A stretch of DNA of 64,000 nt from NCBI RefSeq assembly GCF_000407165.1, contig NZ_KE136479.1, positions 941,464 through 1,005,463 on the forward strand, written 5' to 3'. A model generated the notes under the pieces. The model was not told the DNA's origin. It ran no database searches and saw only the letters and a list, made by a program, of their open reading frames with translations. A program made the translations under genes and the position numbers. The DNA comes from Enterococcus haemoperoxidus ATCC BAA-382 (GTDB lineage Bacteria > Bacillota > Bacilli > Lactobacillales > Enterococcaceae). This document shows positions 25,421 through 35,643 of the stretch, piece after piece; the first letter of the stretch is position 1, and each line of letters starts with the position of its first letter.

Positions 25421-25500
25421 TTTTATAAATTATTATTTGGTCATACTCACGCTTCAAGTTCACTATCTTTCTAAAAACATGCGGAACAACCAAATTTTCT

Positions 25501-26331
25501 TCATTGTAAAGATTTTGCTAAATTATCAGTAATATTTTTTAGACTGTCTCGATAACTAATTAAAAAGTCGACTAGCGAATCTTTTCCAACAAGACGTTTA
25601 TTCCCGTATTGTTCATATTGCTTTTTTTGTTCTTCAAAAGAAGCATCGTATTGTTTTTTCTGTTCTTCGAAAGAGGCTTGATCATACAAAACAGTATCTT
25701 TGATCAGACTTTCGTAATCAGAAAAATAGTTATTGATGATGGCTTGGTACATCGTTAAATAGTCTTGATATGTTTTTATAGATTTTATTGTTTGATCCGA
25801 CACATCTTTAGGCTCAAATGCTAATGATTGTGATTCTTGAGATGTCGCGATTTCTTCTTTTTCTGCGCTAGTAGAAGAAGATGACGTAACAGTAGAAGAA
25901 GATTCCTCAGTTGAACTGGTTTCATTTTTGGTTCCATCAAAGTCATGATCAGAGTAGCCAACAATTATCGTTGCTCCTTTATCGGCATAAAATCCATGTT
26001 TGTCACCAACCTCTTTGGTGTCATAATATTTGACAGAGCCTTGGTCACTAGAGATTTGGTTACATTCTCCTTTTCTTAAAAAACGTTTATTATACTTAGC
26101 TGCTTCATCAAAATTAGCAACGACAAATTTGGGTTTCAATCCAACCGAATCAAATTCAGCTGTAACCTGTTCTTTTGTTTTAAAATAAGTTTCAGGAATT
26201 TCAACTTTTCCCTTCAAAACAGTTTCTGCGTTTTTAATAAGCTCTTCATTTTTATTTTTTTCAGATTGTCCACAAGCGGAAAGTAGTAATAATCCGGCGA
26301 ATAGACATATCATAATTCTTCTTTTTTTCAA
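25501..26331 (-). CDS. Secreted lipoprotein of unknown function
   Basis: 276 residues. Signal peptide with lipobox LLLLSACG at about residues 15-22, so it is lipid-anchored on the cell surface. Residues about 136-165 are a Ser/Thr-rich linker (TSSTEESSSTVTSSSS-like), and an 11-residue motif ASFEEQKKQYD / ASFEEQKKQYE is repeated in tandem near the C terminus. The N-terminal globular part contains VTAEFDSVGLKPKFVV, reminiscent of a small binding domain. A small membrane protein is encoded 21 bases upstream in the same direction. No known function. Confidence 0.75.
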   Translation of the reverse strand: MKKRRIMICLFAGLLLLSACGQSEKNKNEELIKNAETVLKGKVEIPETYFKTKEQVTAEFDSVGLKPKFVVANFDEAAKYNKRFLRKGECNQISSDQGSVKYYDTKEVGDKHGFYADKGATIIVGYSDHDFDGTKNETSSTEESSSTVTSSSSTSAEKEEIATSQESQSLAFEPKDVSDQTIKSIKTYQDYLTMYQAIINNYFSDYESLIKDTVLYDQASFEEQKKQYDASFEEQKKQYEQYGNKRLVGKDSLVDFLISYRDSLKNITDNLAKSLQ

Positions 26332-26352
26332 CAGTTTAAGCTCCTTTTTACT

Positions 26353-26607
26353 TTAATCATTCATTCGCTTTTTCTTTGGCAAAAGTAATAATATAACAAT
26401 CGGGATAACCAAAAATAGTATCATCGAATTCATTGCCCGAGCATCTGAATTTGATAAGTTAAAAAGATTATTTTGCCAATTGTTAATAAAGATTCCTAAG
26501 GCATCATATTTATTCATTGTATAAAATAAAGCGACACTACCCAGCATGTCTAAGATAATAACAATGATGCACAGAACTTTGACAATTTTACCAACCACAT
26601 TTTTCAT
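26353..26607 (-). CDS. Small membrane protein
   Basis: 84 residues with two hydrophobic helices (about 9-31 and 60-78), charged ends and a loop containing YDALGIFINNWQNN. It has AGAGGAATTGAAA-type spacing before the ATG and lies just upstream of the lipoprotein gene, so the two are probably co-transcribed. Family not recognised. Confidence 0.6.
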   Translation of the reverse strand: MKNVVGKIVKVLCIIVIILDMLGSVALFYTMNKYDALGIFINNWQNNLFNLSNSDARAMNSMILFLVIPIVILLLLPKKKRMND

Positions 26608-27026
26608 TTTTCAATTCCTCTTTTCGAGATATATTTTTGTTACAAAATGATTATACCATGACTTTTTTAGCTAGTTGTATCAATTTATGAAACTAATTCT
26701 TAAAAAAATGATTCATAAAGTATAAATAAATAACGAATATCAATATGTCTGGTAAAAGATATAGAGAATTTTCACCTAAACCTTCTAATAAACTATTAAA
26801 AAATGGGCACTATCATGGCTGTAAATATTCTTTTTTCCATTTATCAAATATGCATTCTATTTCAAGAGACATGCATCATTTAGCACATTATATTGGTGGA
26901 TATAAATTAGAGTTGCTACTTATTGTTATGTTGATCGCTTGCGGTTACTCAAATTTCAATAAAAAAATTTAATTTATACCGTCAGCTTAATTTAAATAGA
27001 TTGACTATTTTTTAATCATAAAAGTA

Positions 27027-27064
27027 AGCAGGAAATCAATTTCTACGCTGATTTCCTGCTTGTA
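27027..27064. terminator. Hairpin terminator-like element
   Basis: AAGCAGGAAATCA (27027) pairs perfectly with TGATTTCCTGCTT (27049). The flanking T-tracts are modest, so it may be a terminator for either strand. Confidence 0.55.
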
Positions 27065-27179
27065 TTTCTGTATTGACTTGACAGATTCTTGTTCACTTTT
27101 TGATATTGGTACTAAATTGAATTATACTTTAACCACGAATCGAATTTTCTATTTCGATTAGTCTAAAAGGGGTATGAAG

Positions 27180-27890
27180 ATGAACATAGAAGATGTTATG
27201 AGTAGATTAAAGGAACTGGGAACAGAACAGACTAAAAAGACTTTACGTAAATATGGCGCAACAGAACCTTTTTACGGCGTGAAAATAGGGGATTTAAAAA
27301 AATATCTTGTAAAAGAAGTTAAAAAAGATCAGAATTTAGCTTTAGCCTTGTTTGATACAGGTAATTCCGATGCACAATATTTAGCAGGTTTATCCATACA
27401 ACCTAAACTAGTAACGAAAGAACAGTTACAGCATTGGGGTGAGAAGTCTCATTGGTCAGCAATTAGTGAGGCAATTGTGGCAAGTGTTGCGGCAGAAAGT
27501 CCATTTGCGGTGGAATTAGCTCGAGAATGGTTAACATCGACAGATGAGTTGATTGAAAATACTGGTTGGTGTTGCTATGGAAAATATATTTCTATTGCAC
27601 CAAACGATCAAATTGATTATAAAGAAGTGGCCAATCTTTTAAAGAGCGTAAAAGAGACGATCCATCATTCTCCAAAAGGTGTTCGCTATTGTATGAATCA
27701 ATTTGTAATTTATGTTGGTGTCCATTATTCTCCTTTACTAGCTGAGGCACAAAAGGTGGCAGAAGAAATAGGGGAAATCACAGGATCATTTGGCGATGTT
27801 TCGTGTAATGTTCCGCTTGCATCCAAAGCCATTCAAAAGACACTTGATTCAGGTAGAAATGGCTTAAAGAAAAAAAGAGCTGTGTGTTAG
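27180..27890 (+). CDS. DNA alkylation repair protein, AlkD-like
   Basis: 236 residues from ATG 27180 (AAAAGGGG seven bases upstream; the ATG at 27174 is too close to it). All-helical HEAT-like protein of the AlkD/AlkC superfamily: YGATEPFYGVKIGDLKKY, LALALFDTGNSDAQYLAG, HWSAISEAIVASVAAESP, and ENTGWCCYGKYIS. AlkD-type enzymes excise bulky cationic alkyl adducts by sandwiching the DNA backbone rather than flipping the base. The gene stands alone. Confidence 0.75.
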   Translation: MNIEDVMSRLKELGTEQTKKTLRKYGATEPFYGVKIGDLKKYLVKEVKKDQNLALALFDTGNSDAQYLAGLSIQPKLVTKEQLQHWGEKSHWSAISEAIVASVAAESPFAVELAREWLTSTDELIENTGWCCYGKYISIAPNDQIDYKEVANLLKSVKETIHHSPKGVRYCMNQFVIYVGVHYSPLLAEAQKVAEEIGEITGSFGDVSCNVPLASKAIQKTLDSGRNGLKKKRAVC

Positions 27891-27940
27891 AAAACAAAGC
27901 TCATAGCTAAATTGAATGACAAAGAGTAAATTGTTTTTCG

Positions 27941-27972
27941 TGGTTGCGTTTTCAAAAAATCTATGCTACCAT
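27941..27972 (+). promoter_or_regulatory. cre site over the promoter of the beta-glucoside operon
   Basis: The reverse complement of 27941-27955, TTGAAAACGCAACCA, fits the CcpA consensus WTGNAANCGNWNNCW at every defined position. It covers a -35 box TTGCGT (27944); TACCAT (27967) follows at 17 bases. CcpA binding here would repress the operon in glucose. Confidence 0.65.
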
Positions 27973-27988
27973 AAAGACAATTAATAAC

Positions 27989-28090
27989 AGGCATGTGACT
28001 GGTAAGGCAGGCAGGACCTAAATAAAGCATTTTTCAACAGAAGGAGTTTCACTCTGATGAATGTTTTATTTAGTTTCTGTCTGTTTTTTT
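27989..28090 (+). promoter_or_regulatory. RAT antiterminator site and overlapping terminator
   Basis: GGCATGTGACTG...GCAGGCAGGACC (27990-28018) matches the BglG/LicT ribonucleic antiterminator. Its 3' edge overlaps the left arm CTAAATAAAGCATT (28018) of a hairpin whose right arm AATGTTTTATTTAG (28060) precedes a T-rich run. LicT binding to RAT would block the terminator and allow bglP expression when beta-glucosides are transported. Confidence 0.8.
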
Positions 28091-28140
28091 GCGTAGGATT
28101 TGGCCAATTTTGCGTAACTAATTATAAAGGGGAAATAACG

Positions 28141-29979
28141 ATGAACTACAAAGAAACTGCTACGTCGATCCTAAGTTTGATCGGCGGAAAAGAAAATGTC
28201 TCACATCTTGAACACTGCTCGACGCGCTTGCGATTTACTTTAAAAAATAATGATTTGGTGGAAACTGAAAAACTTGAAAAAGTTCATGGTGTGATTGGTG
28301 TGCGGCAAAATGTTCAATGCCAAGTGATTATTGGCAATGATGTTGTAGAAGTTTACGATGAAATGAAGGTCCTCTTAGGAGAATTACCTCAAAACGATGG
28401 TCCAAAAGAAAAACAAAAATGGGGAACAGTGCTACTAGACTTTGTTATTTCCATTTTTCAGCCACTCATTCCAGCAATAGCCGGCGGAGGTGTATTAAAA
28501 TCATTATTATTACTCGCTTCAGTAACAGGACTGATGAGCGATCAAAGCCAAACGTATCAAATTCTTAATTTGATTGGTGGTGCACCATTATATTTTCTTC
28601 CAATCTTAGTTGCGATGACAACAGCCAATAAATTAAAAGTCAATCAATTAGTTGCTGTGTCAGCAGTTGGCGCCTTAATTTTACCAGATTTAACTACGAT
28701 GTTAACGGAAGGCACAAACTTTCTTGGTTTTGGTTTAACCAATATTGCATATGCGTCACAAGTTTTCCCTGCTATTTTAACAGTATTGTTTTATGCACAA
28801 GTTGAGAAGCTTTTTACAAAATACTCACCTAAACCAATTCGGATTTTCTTCGTACCGATGATGAGTTTATTGATTACAGTACCAATTGCTTTACTGATTT
28901 TAGGTCCACTTGGCTATAATGTTGGTACCGTTTTTTCAACAGTTATCATTTGGTTATATACTCATTTTGGTTGGGTTGCGACGGCTGTATTAGCAGCAGT
29001 TTTGCCATTTATGGTCGTGACAGGGATGCACAAAGCTATGATTCCATATGCTGTATCTTCCATGAGTGAAATTGGGGCGGAATTACTTTATTTACCAGCT
29101 TCTCTTGCTCATAATATTGCTGAATCAGGAGCTTGTTTTGCGGTAAGTATCAAGACGAAAGATCAAAAGTTGCGATCTACTGCAGTATCAGCGGGTATTT
29201 CTGCATTATTCGGGATTACAGAACCTGCTTTATATGGTGTCACGATTTTAAATAAACGTGTTTTATATAGTGTGATGTTTGCAAGTTTAGTTGGTGGTGG
29301 TTTTGCCGGTATTATGGCGATCAAAGCATTTGCTTTGGTTGGTCCTGGTTTAGCGAGTATCACAATGTTTGTAGACAAAGTGAATCCAATGAACTTGATC
29401 TGGGCATTTGTTACGTTAGGAATCTCTTTTGGTGTAGGGTTTTTGTCTGTATTATTTGTGTACAAAGATGAAACAGCTTTAGAGATAGCTGATGGTATGG
29501 AAATGAGTTCTGAATCAGGAATTGAACAATTGATCAGCCCAGTTGCTGGTAAAGTTATTTCTCTGACTGAAGTAAATGATGATGTTTTCTCAAGTGGATT
29601 GATCGGTGACGGAATTGGGATTATTCCGGAAGATAATGTTTTGGTTGCGCCAGAAGCAGCTGAGATCACTATGGTTTTTGAAACAAAACATGCATTAGGC
29701 TTAAAAATGAATAATGGAGCCGAGATTCTTTTTCATATTGGTATCAATACTGTGCAATTAGGTGGTGAGGGGTTTGAAGCTTTTGTAAAAGTTGGTGATA
29801 AAGTAGTGAAAGGGCAAAAGTTGATGGCTTTTGATTTAGCTAAAATCAAAGCTGCTGGATTTGATCCAACAATCGTTTGTGTTGTAACGAATAAAGAAGC
29901 CTATCATGTCCATTCATCTCACTATTCAGAAATGGTGACGAATCAAACAGATATATTGTCAATTGTACCAATTATATAA
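28141..29979 (+). CDS. bglP: Beta-glucoside PTS permease, EIIBCA
   Basis: 612 residues. EIIB at 1-85 with the phosphocysteine in HLEHCSTRLRF, EIIC about 105-455 with about ten membrane helices and a GITEPALYG motif, EIIA about 485-612 with the phospho-His in LFHIGINTVQLGG. Imports and phosphorylates aryl-beta-glucosides or cellobiose. The start at 28141 follows AAAGGGG; the upstream in-frame ATG at 28057 lies inside the leader terminator and is not credible. Followed by a 6-phospho-beta-glucosidase and the antiterminator gene, forming a self-regulated operon. Confidence 0.9.
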   Translation: MNYKETATSILSLIGGKENVSHLEHCSTRLRFTLKNNDLVETEKLEKVHGVIGVRQNVQCQVIIGNDVVEVYDEMKVLLGELPQNDGPKEKQKWGTVLLDFVISIFQPLIPAIAGGGVLKSLLLLASVTGLMSDQSQTYQILNLIGGAPLYFLPILVAMTTANKLKVNQLVAVSAVGALILPDLTTMLTEGTNFLGFGLTNIAYASQVFPAILTVLFYAQVEKLFTKYSPKPIRIFFVPMMSLLITVPIALLILGPLGYNVGTVFSTVIIWLYTHFGWVATAVLAAVLPFMVVTGMHKAMIPYAVSSMSEIGAELLYLPASLAHNIAESGACFAVSIKTKDQKLRSTAVSAGISALFGITEPALYGVTILNKRVLYSVMFASLVGGGFAGIMAIKAFALVGPGLASITMFVDKVNPMNLIWAFVTLGISFGVGFLSVLFVYKDETALEIADGMEMSSESGIEQLISPVAGKVISLTEVNDDVFSSGLIGDGIGIIPEDNVLVAPEAAEITMVFETKHALGLKMNNGAEILFHIGINTVQLGGEGFEAFVKVGDKVVKGQKLMAFDLAKIKAAGFDPTIVCVVTNKEAYHVHSSHYSEMVTNQTDILSIVPII

Positions 29980-29995
29980 ATAAAAATAGTTTTAA

Positions 29996-31498
<1,503 letters not shown>

Positions 31499-31518
31499 GA
31501 GACAAGGAGTGGATCTTG

Positions 31519-32370
31519 ATGATCTTGGTGAAAAAAGTATTGAATTCAAGTGTCGTACTTGTTGAAAAAGAAGGACAAGAGATGATTGCGTTAGGAAAGG
31601 GAATTGGGTACGGTAAAAAAATTGGTGAGGCGATTTCTGATTCTTTAGTCGATAAAATATTTTTGCCAATCGAAGCAAAGAAATCGTCTCAATTTGCTGA
31701 ATTAGTTGATGAAATTCCAATGCAATATTTTGAAATCACCAAAGAAATCGTTGCAATTGCTGAAGAAGAGTTGCCCTACCGATTGAATACTAGTATTTAC
31801 TTAACTCTTTCAGATCACTTACACTTTGCTGTAGAACGTACCGAAAAAGGTTTGAATGTTTCAAATCGTTTGTATTGGGAAATCAAAAATTATTATCCGA
31901 AAGAGTTTCTTATTGGTGAAGTTGTTCTCAAAGAAATGAAGGCGAAATACCAAATTGAGCTACCAAGTGAAGAAGCGTCAAACATTGCTTTTCATTTGAT
32001 CAATGCTCAATCCGACGATCATGAGGATCAAGCTGGTTTGAAAAAAGCGAAATTAGTTGGCACGATCGTCAATATGGTACGATACTCCTTACATCTGGAA
32101 ATTGATACGAATTCTGTTCATTATACCCGTTTCATCACCCATGTTCGCTTTTTTGTTGATCGTTTTTTCAATAATGGATTACTTCGAGAAAGGGAAGATG
32201 AACTGTATCGTCAAATGTGGTCACTATATCCAGGTGCAATGGATATTGCAACGAAAGTGAAAAATTATATCGATCAAACCTATCATACACAGATACCAGA
32301 GAATGAAATTGTTTATTTAGGTGTTCATATCAATCGTTTGATGAATCATTCAGCAATTGATAATGATTAA
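31519..32370 (+). CDS. licT: BglG/LicT-family transcription antiterminator
   Basis: 283 residues from ATG 31519 (AAGGAG nine bases upstream). Residues 1-55 are the RNA-binding CAT domain (VKKVLNSSVVLV, ALGKGIGYGKKIG), followed by two PRD domains with conserved His in LSDHLHFAVERT and in VHYTRFITHVRFF and YLGVHINR. Phosphorylation of the PRDs by the PTS controls dimerisation. Its target is very probably the RAT at 27989 in the same operon's leader. The last gene of the operon. Confidence 0.9.
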   Translation: MILVKKVLNSSVVLVEKEGQEMIALGKGIGYGKKIGEAISDSLVDKIFLPIEAKKSSQFAELVDEIPMQYFEITKEIVAIAEEELPYRLNTSIYLTLSDHLHFAVERTEKGLNVSNRLYWEIKNYYPKEFLIGEVVLKEMKAKYQIELPSEEASNIAFHLINAQSDDHEDQAGLKKAKLVGTIVNMVRYSLHLEIDTNSVHYTRFITHVRFFVDRFFNNGLLREREDELYRQMWSLYPGAMDIATKVKNYIDQTYHTQIPENEIVYLGVHINRLMNHSAIDND

Positions 32371-32468
32371 AATTTTCGAAAAGAAAAAAATAATTTAGTG
32401 TATATCTTAGATAGATTGAACAACTATTTGTGTTTAGATTTATATAGTATGATTTAGCACTTTCCCAT

Positions 32469-32511
32469 GCTATACTCGGCACATTCTAGAATGAGCATGT
32501 TTAAGTATAGC
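32469..32511. repeat. Nested inverted repeats after licT
   Basis: GCTATACT (32469) and AGTATAGC (32504) enclose the perfect 12-base palindrome CATTCTAGAATG (32482-32493). No T-run follows. Could be a binding site or mRNA 3' structure. The remainder of 32371-32698 holds only the terminator at 32569. Confidence 0.4.
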
Positions 32512-32568
32512 TTCATTTATTAGATACAGAAAAATGCAATCCGATTGTTTTAAACTATAAAAGTTAGT

Positions 32569-32606
32569 CTGAGAACGTTGATCAATGACGTTTTCAGGCT
32601 TTTTTA
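32569..32606 (+). terminator. Terminator of the beta-glucoside operon
   Basis: CTGAGAACGT (32569) pairs with ACGTTTTCAG (32588), followed by GCTTTTTT. Confidence 0.75.
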
Positions 32607-32698
32607 TTGGAAAATCTCTTCTCTTTAAATGAATTTCAACCTATTTTTTAAGTTTTTTAAATAAAAACGTGTTCATTCATATTTTTCTTCCAATTCTA

Positions 32699-32763
32699 TT
32701 GACATTAAAAGCTATTTGCGTTAATATCAAACAGCATTAGTTACTAACACTGTTAGCTATTAA
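32699..32763 (+). promoter_or_regulatory. Consensus promoter with MarR operator
   Basis: TTGACA (32699) and TAATAT (32722) at 17 bases. Ten bases after the -10 begins a 27-base dyad TTA-N4-CTAACA-C-TGTTAG-N4-TAA (32737-32763), over the expected start site. This is well placed for autorepression by the MarR protein encoded at 32801. Confidence 0.75.
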
Positions 32764-32800
32764 TGGTGGAAGTAATTATTTTGAAAAAAGGAGGAGTCAT

Positions 32801-33247
32801 ATGTCATACGCAGAAGAAGCCGAACAAGAGCTTATGCGTCTAATGGTTCAAAATCGGCATAGTGCATTTAGCAGACTAGAAAAGAGTAACCAAGGTGAAA
32901 GTATTGTCATCAAATTTCTTGCACGCTATGGGGAACCAACTAGTCCAAAGCATCTAGCTGAATCACTGAACCTATCTAGCGCTCGTATTGCAGTCGTTCT
33001 AGGAAGTTTAGAAAAAAAAGGTCAAATTGAACGTAAGATGGACCCAGATGATCGTCGTCGTATCAACGTTACTTTAACAGATTGTGGGAAAAAGGCAGCG
33101 CAACTACAAAAGAAAGAAATGCGTGATAAGATCGTGCGGATTTTTAAACTAATGGGAGAAGCTGATACGAAACTGTTCATCGAGCTGACTGCGAAATTCG
33201 TAGACTATTCCCAACAAATTTCCCAGAAAGAGGAAGGTGACCAATAG
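32801..33247 (+). CDS. MarR-family transcriptional regulator
   Basis: 148 residues. Winged helix with TSPKHLAESLNLSSARIAVVLGSLEKKGQIERKMDP-type recognition region and the wing DDRRRINVTLT. GGAGGAG lies seven bases upstream. Its stop overlaps the GTG start of the first exporter gene (TAGTG), so the regulator and both ABC genes form one operon. The likely operator is at 32737. In enterococci, MarR genes of this kind precede the heterodimeric EfrCD-type drug exporter. Confidence 0.85.
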   Translation: MSYAEEAEQELMRLMVQNRHSAFSRLEKSNQGESIVIKFLARYGEPTSPKHLAESLNLSSARIAVVLGSLEKKGQIERKMDPDDRRRINVTLTDCGKKAAQLQKKEMRDKIVRIFKLMGEADTKLFIELTAKFVDYSQQISQKEEGDQ

Positions 33248-35628
33248 TGAAGATTTTTAAATATCTCGGTAAATACTGGTATGCGGTCATCGCAGTTCTT
33301 GTGCTTTTAGTTGTACAGGCAAATAGTGATTTAAGCTTACCAAAATTAACATCGGGTATCGTTGATGTCGGTATTCAACAAGGAGGGCTTGAATATTCCA
33401 CACCTGAAAAAATCAGGAAAACAACTCTTCAGGGAATTGAAATGTTCATGACAGACGATGAGAAAAAAATAATTGAAGATAATTATAAACTAACGACTGA
33501 AAAAATCGATGGCAAAGAAGTTGAAGTCTATAATTTAAACCTTCAAGAGGATATGACAGAAGCAAAATTAGCAGATATTTTTAATCTACCAATGATGATG
33601 CTTGCAACTTCTCAATCAAAAGATTCATCGAGCGGAAGTGAAGCAAAAGCAATCATTGAAGATTATAAAAAAGTTGGAGAAGATGCTGCTAAAGCGAAAC
33701 AACTTGGTGAAGAAGCAACAGCCCTAGGCGAACAAGCCAAAGCGGCCGGTGCAGCAGCTGCGTCTGCAACAGATGCTGCAACAGCAATGGAAAAAGGACA
33801 AGAAGCACAAGATTTGGCTGCTCAAGCGCAAGCAAAAGGTGCTGAAGCAAAATCCTTGACTGATTCAATTCAAACAACGACAAATGCTATGCCAGCTAGA
33901 GTCGAAGCGGCACGCAAAGAAACCAAAAAAGGTTTAGGTGATCTAGGTGCGGATTCAATGAAAACAGTGGGAATTCAATTAACACTGGGTGAATACAAAG
34001 CACTAGACATGGATACACAACAAATTCAAACAGATTATATGATTAAAACAGGAACGAAAATGGTTCTTCTAACACTGGTTTCAGCTGTTGCTGCAATCAT
34101 TGTTGGATTGATTGCTTCACTCGTGGCTGCATCAGTCGGTCGAAATTTGCGTGTGGGTCAATATGAACGAACATTACAATTCTCAAATACTGAAATGGAA
34201 AAATTCTCTCCAGCTTCATTAATCACACGTAATACCAATGATATCCAACAAATGCAAATGGGGATCGTGATGATCATGCGTATCGTTTTATACGCACCGA
34301 TCTTAGGTATTGGTGGGATCTATAATGTCTATCAAACAGGAACAGGTATGGGCTGGATTGTTGGAGTTGCGGTAGCCGCTGTTTTAGTGTTAGTTTTAAG
34401 TCTGCTATTGACAACGATGCCTAAATTTAAAGCATTACAAAACTTAGTTGATAGAGTGAATTTGGTTTCTCGTGAAATCATTACAGGTTTACCTGTTATT
34501 CGTGCGTTTTCTCGTGAAAAATTTGAAGAAAAACGTTTTGATCGTGCCAACACTGATTTAATGAAAACTCAATTATTCGTTAACCGTGCAATGTCTATTA
34601 TGATGCCGGTCATGATGTTATTGATGAATGGGATTTCTGTTTTGATCGTTTGGGTCGGCGGACATAATATGAATAACGGTCAACTACAAGTTGGGGATAT
34701 GATGGCCTTTATCACGTATACAATGCAAATCGTTATGGCTTTCATGATGTTATCAATGGTTTCAATTATTTTACCTCGTGCCAATGTTGCTGCTGGTCGT
34801 GTAGAAGAAGTACTTGAAACAGAACCAACAATCAAAGATCCAGAACATCCTAAAGATGATCACGACTTCAAAGGTGAAGTGAAATTTGAAGCAGTAGAAT
34901 TCCGTTATGGTGATGCTGATGAAGATGTATTGCATCACATCAACTTTGTGGCTAAACCAGGTCAAACAACTGCCTTAATCGGTTCAACTGGTTCAGGTAA
35001 ATCTACGATCGTTAACTTGATTCCGCGCTTATTTGATGTAACTGGCGGGCGAATCACGATTGATGGTATTGATATTCGTGAAATGAGCTTGCATAAATTA
35101 CATGAAATCATTGGGTTTGTACCGCAAAAAGGAATTTTATTCTCAGGTGATATTGCATCAAATATCAAATTTGGTGATGCAAACATCTCAGATGAACAAA
35201 TGAGAAAAGCTGCTGAAATTGCACAAGCAGAAGAATTCATCGATTCAAACGAAAAAGGCTATGACCGAGAAATTTCTCAAGGTGGAACGAACGTTTCTGG
35301 TGGACAAAAACAACGTCTATCCATTGCGCGTGCCTTAGCGAAAAATCCTAAAATCTTGATCTTTGATGATTCATTCTCAGCGCTGGATAATAAAACGGAC
35401 GTAGCGTTACGTAAAGCATTGTCTGAAAATATCAAAGGTGCAACACAAATCATCGTTGCACAAAAAATCTCCACGATCCTTCATGCAGATAATATTATCG
35501 TATTAAATGAAGGTCGTGTAGTCGATCATGGAACACATGATGAATTAATGAAATCATCCACTGTCTATCAAGAAATTGCTCAATCACAATTGAGTAATGC
35601 TGAATTAGGCATAGAAGAAGCAGAGTAG
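33247..35628 (+). CDS. ABC exporter half-transporter 1, with large extracellular insert
   Basis: 793 residues, about 200 longer than a standard half-transporter. The extra length lies between TM1 (about 11-30) and TM2 (about 270-295) and is hydrophilic, with an alanine/glutamate/glutamine-rich helical stretch at about 140-225. The NBD at about 540-785 has Walker A GSTGSGKST, Q-loop VPQKG, signature VSGGQKQ and Walker B ILIFDDS. Position after Walker B is Asp (FDDSFSALD), not the catalytic Glu, so this is the degenerate-site partner of a heterodimer. GTG start overlaps marR. Substrates are probably drugs or lipids. Confidence 0.85.
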   Translation: MKIFKYLGKYWYAVIAVLVLLVVQANSDLSLPKLTSGIVDVGIQQGGLEYSTPEKIRKTTLQGIEMFMTDDEKKIIEDNYKLTTEKIDGKEVEVYNLNLQEDMTEAKLADIFNLPMMMLATSQSKDSSSGSEAKAIIEDYKKVGEDAAKAKQLGEEATALGEQAKAAGAAAASATDAATAMEKGQEAQDLAAQAQAKGAEAKSLTDSIQTTTNAMPARVEAARKETKKGLGDLGADSMKTVGIQLTLGEYKALDMDTQQIQTDYMIKTGTKMVLLTLVSAVAAIIVGLIASLVAASVGRNLRVGQYERTLQFSNTEMEKFSPASLITRNTNDIQQMQMGIVMIMRIVLYAPILGIGGIYNVYQTGTGMGWIVGVAVAAVLVLVLSLLLTTMPKFKALQNLVDRVNLVSREIITGLPVIRAFSREKFEEKRFDRANTDLMKTQLFVNRAMSIMMPVMMLLMNGISVLIVWVGGHNMNNGQLQVGDMMAFITYTMQIVMAFMMLSMVSIILPRANVAAGRVEEVLETEPTIKDPEHPKDDHDFKGEVKFEAVEFRYGDADEDVLHHINFVAKPGQTTALIGSTGSGKSTIVNLIPRLFDVTGGRITIDGIDIREMSLHKLHEIIGFVPQKGILFSGDIASNIKFGDANISDEQMRKAAEIAQAEEFIDSNEKGYDREISQGGTNVSGGQKQRLSIARALAKNPKILIFDDSFSALDNKTDVALRKALSENIKGATQIIVAQKISTILHADNIIVLNEGRVVDHGTHDELMKSSTVYQEIAQSQLSNAELGIEEAE

Positions 35629-35643
35629 GGAGGAGCGAATATA

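Noticed and set aside
26717-26742. Third copy of the 4451/23126 repeat
   Set aside because: Only AGTATAAATAAAT plus scattered bases match; the 28-base block is missing, so it may be chance.
26745-26972. A 75-codon plus-strand frame with a C-terminal hydrophobic stretch
   Set aside because: No ribosome binding site before the ATG, odd His-rich composition, and no neighbour supports it; probably chance in AT-rich DNA.
28057-28059. ATG at 28057 as bglP start
   Set aside because: It lies in the loop and right arm of the leader terminator; ATG 28141 has its own AAAGGGG and matches the family N terminus.
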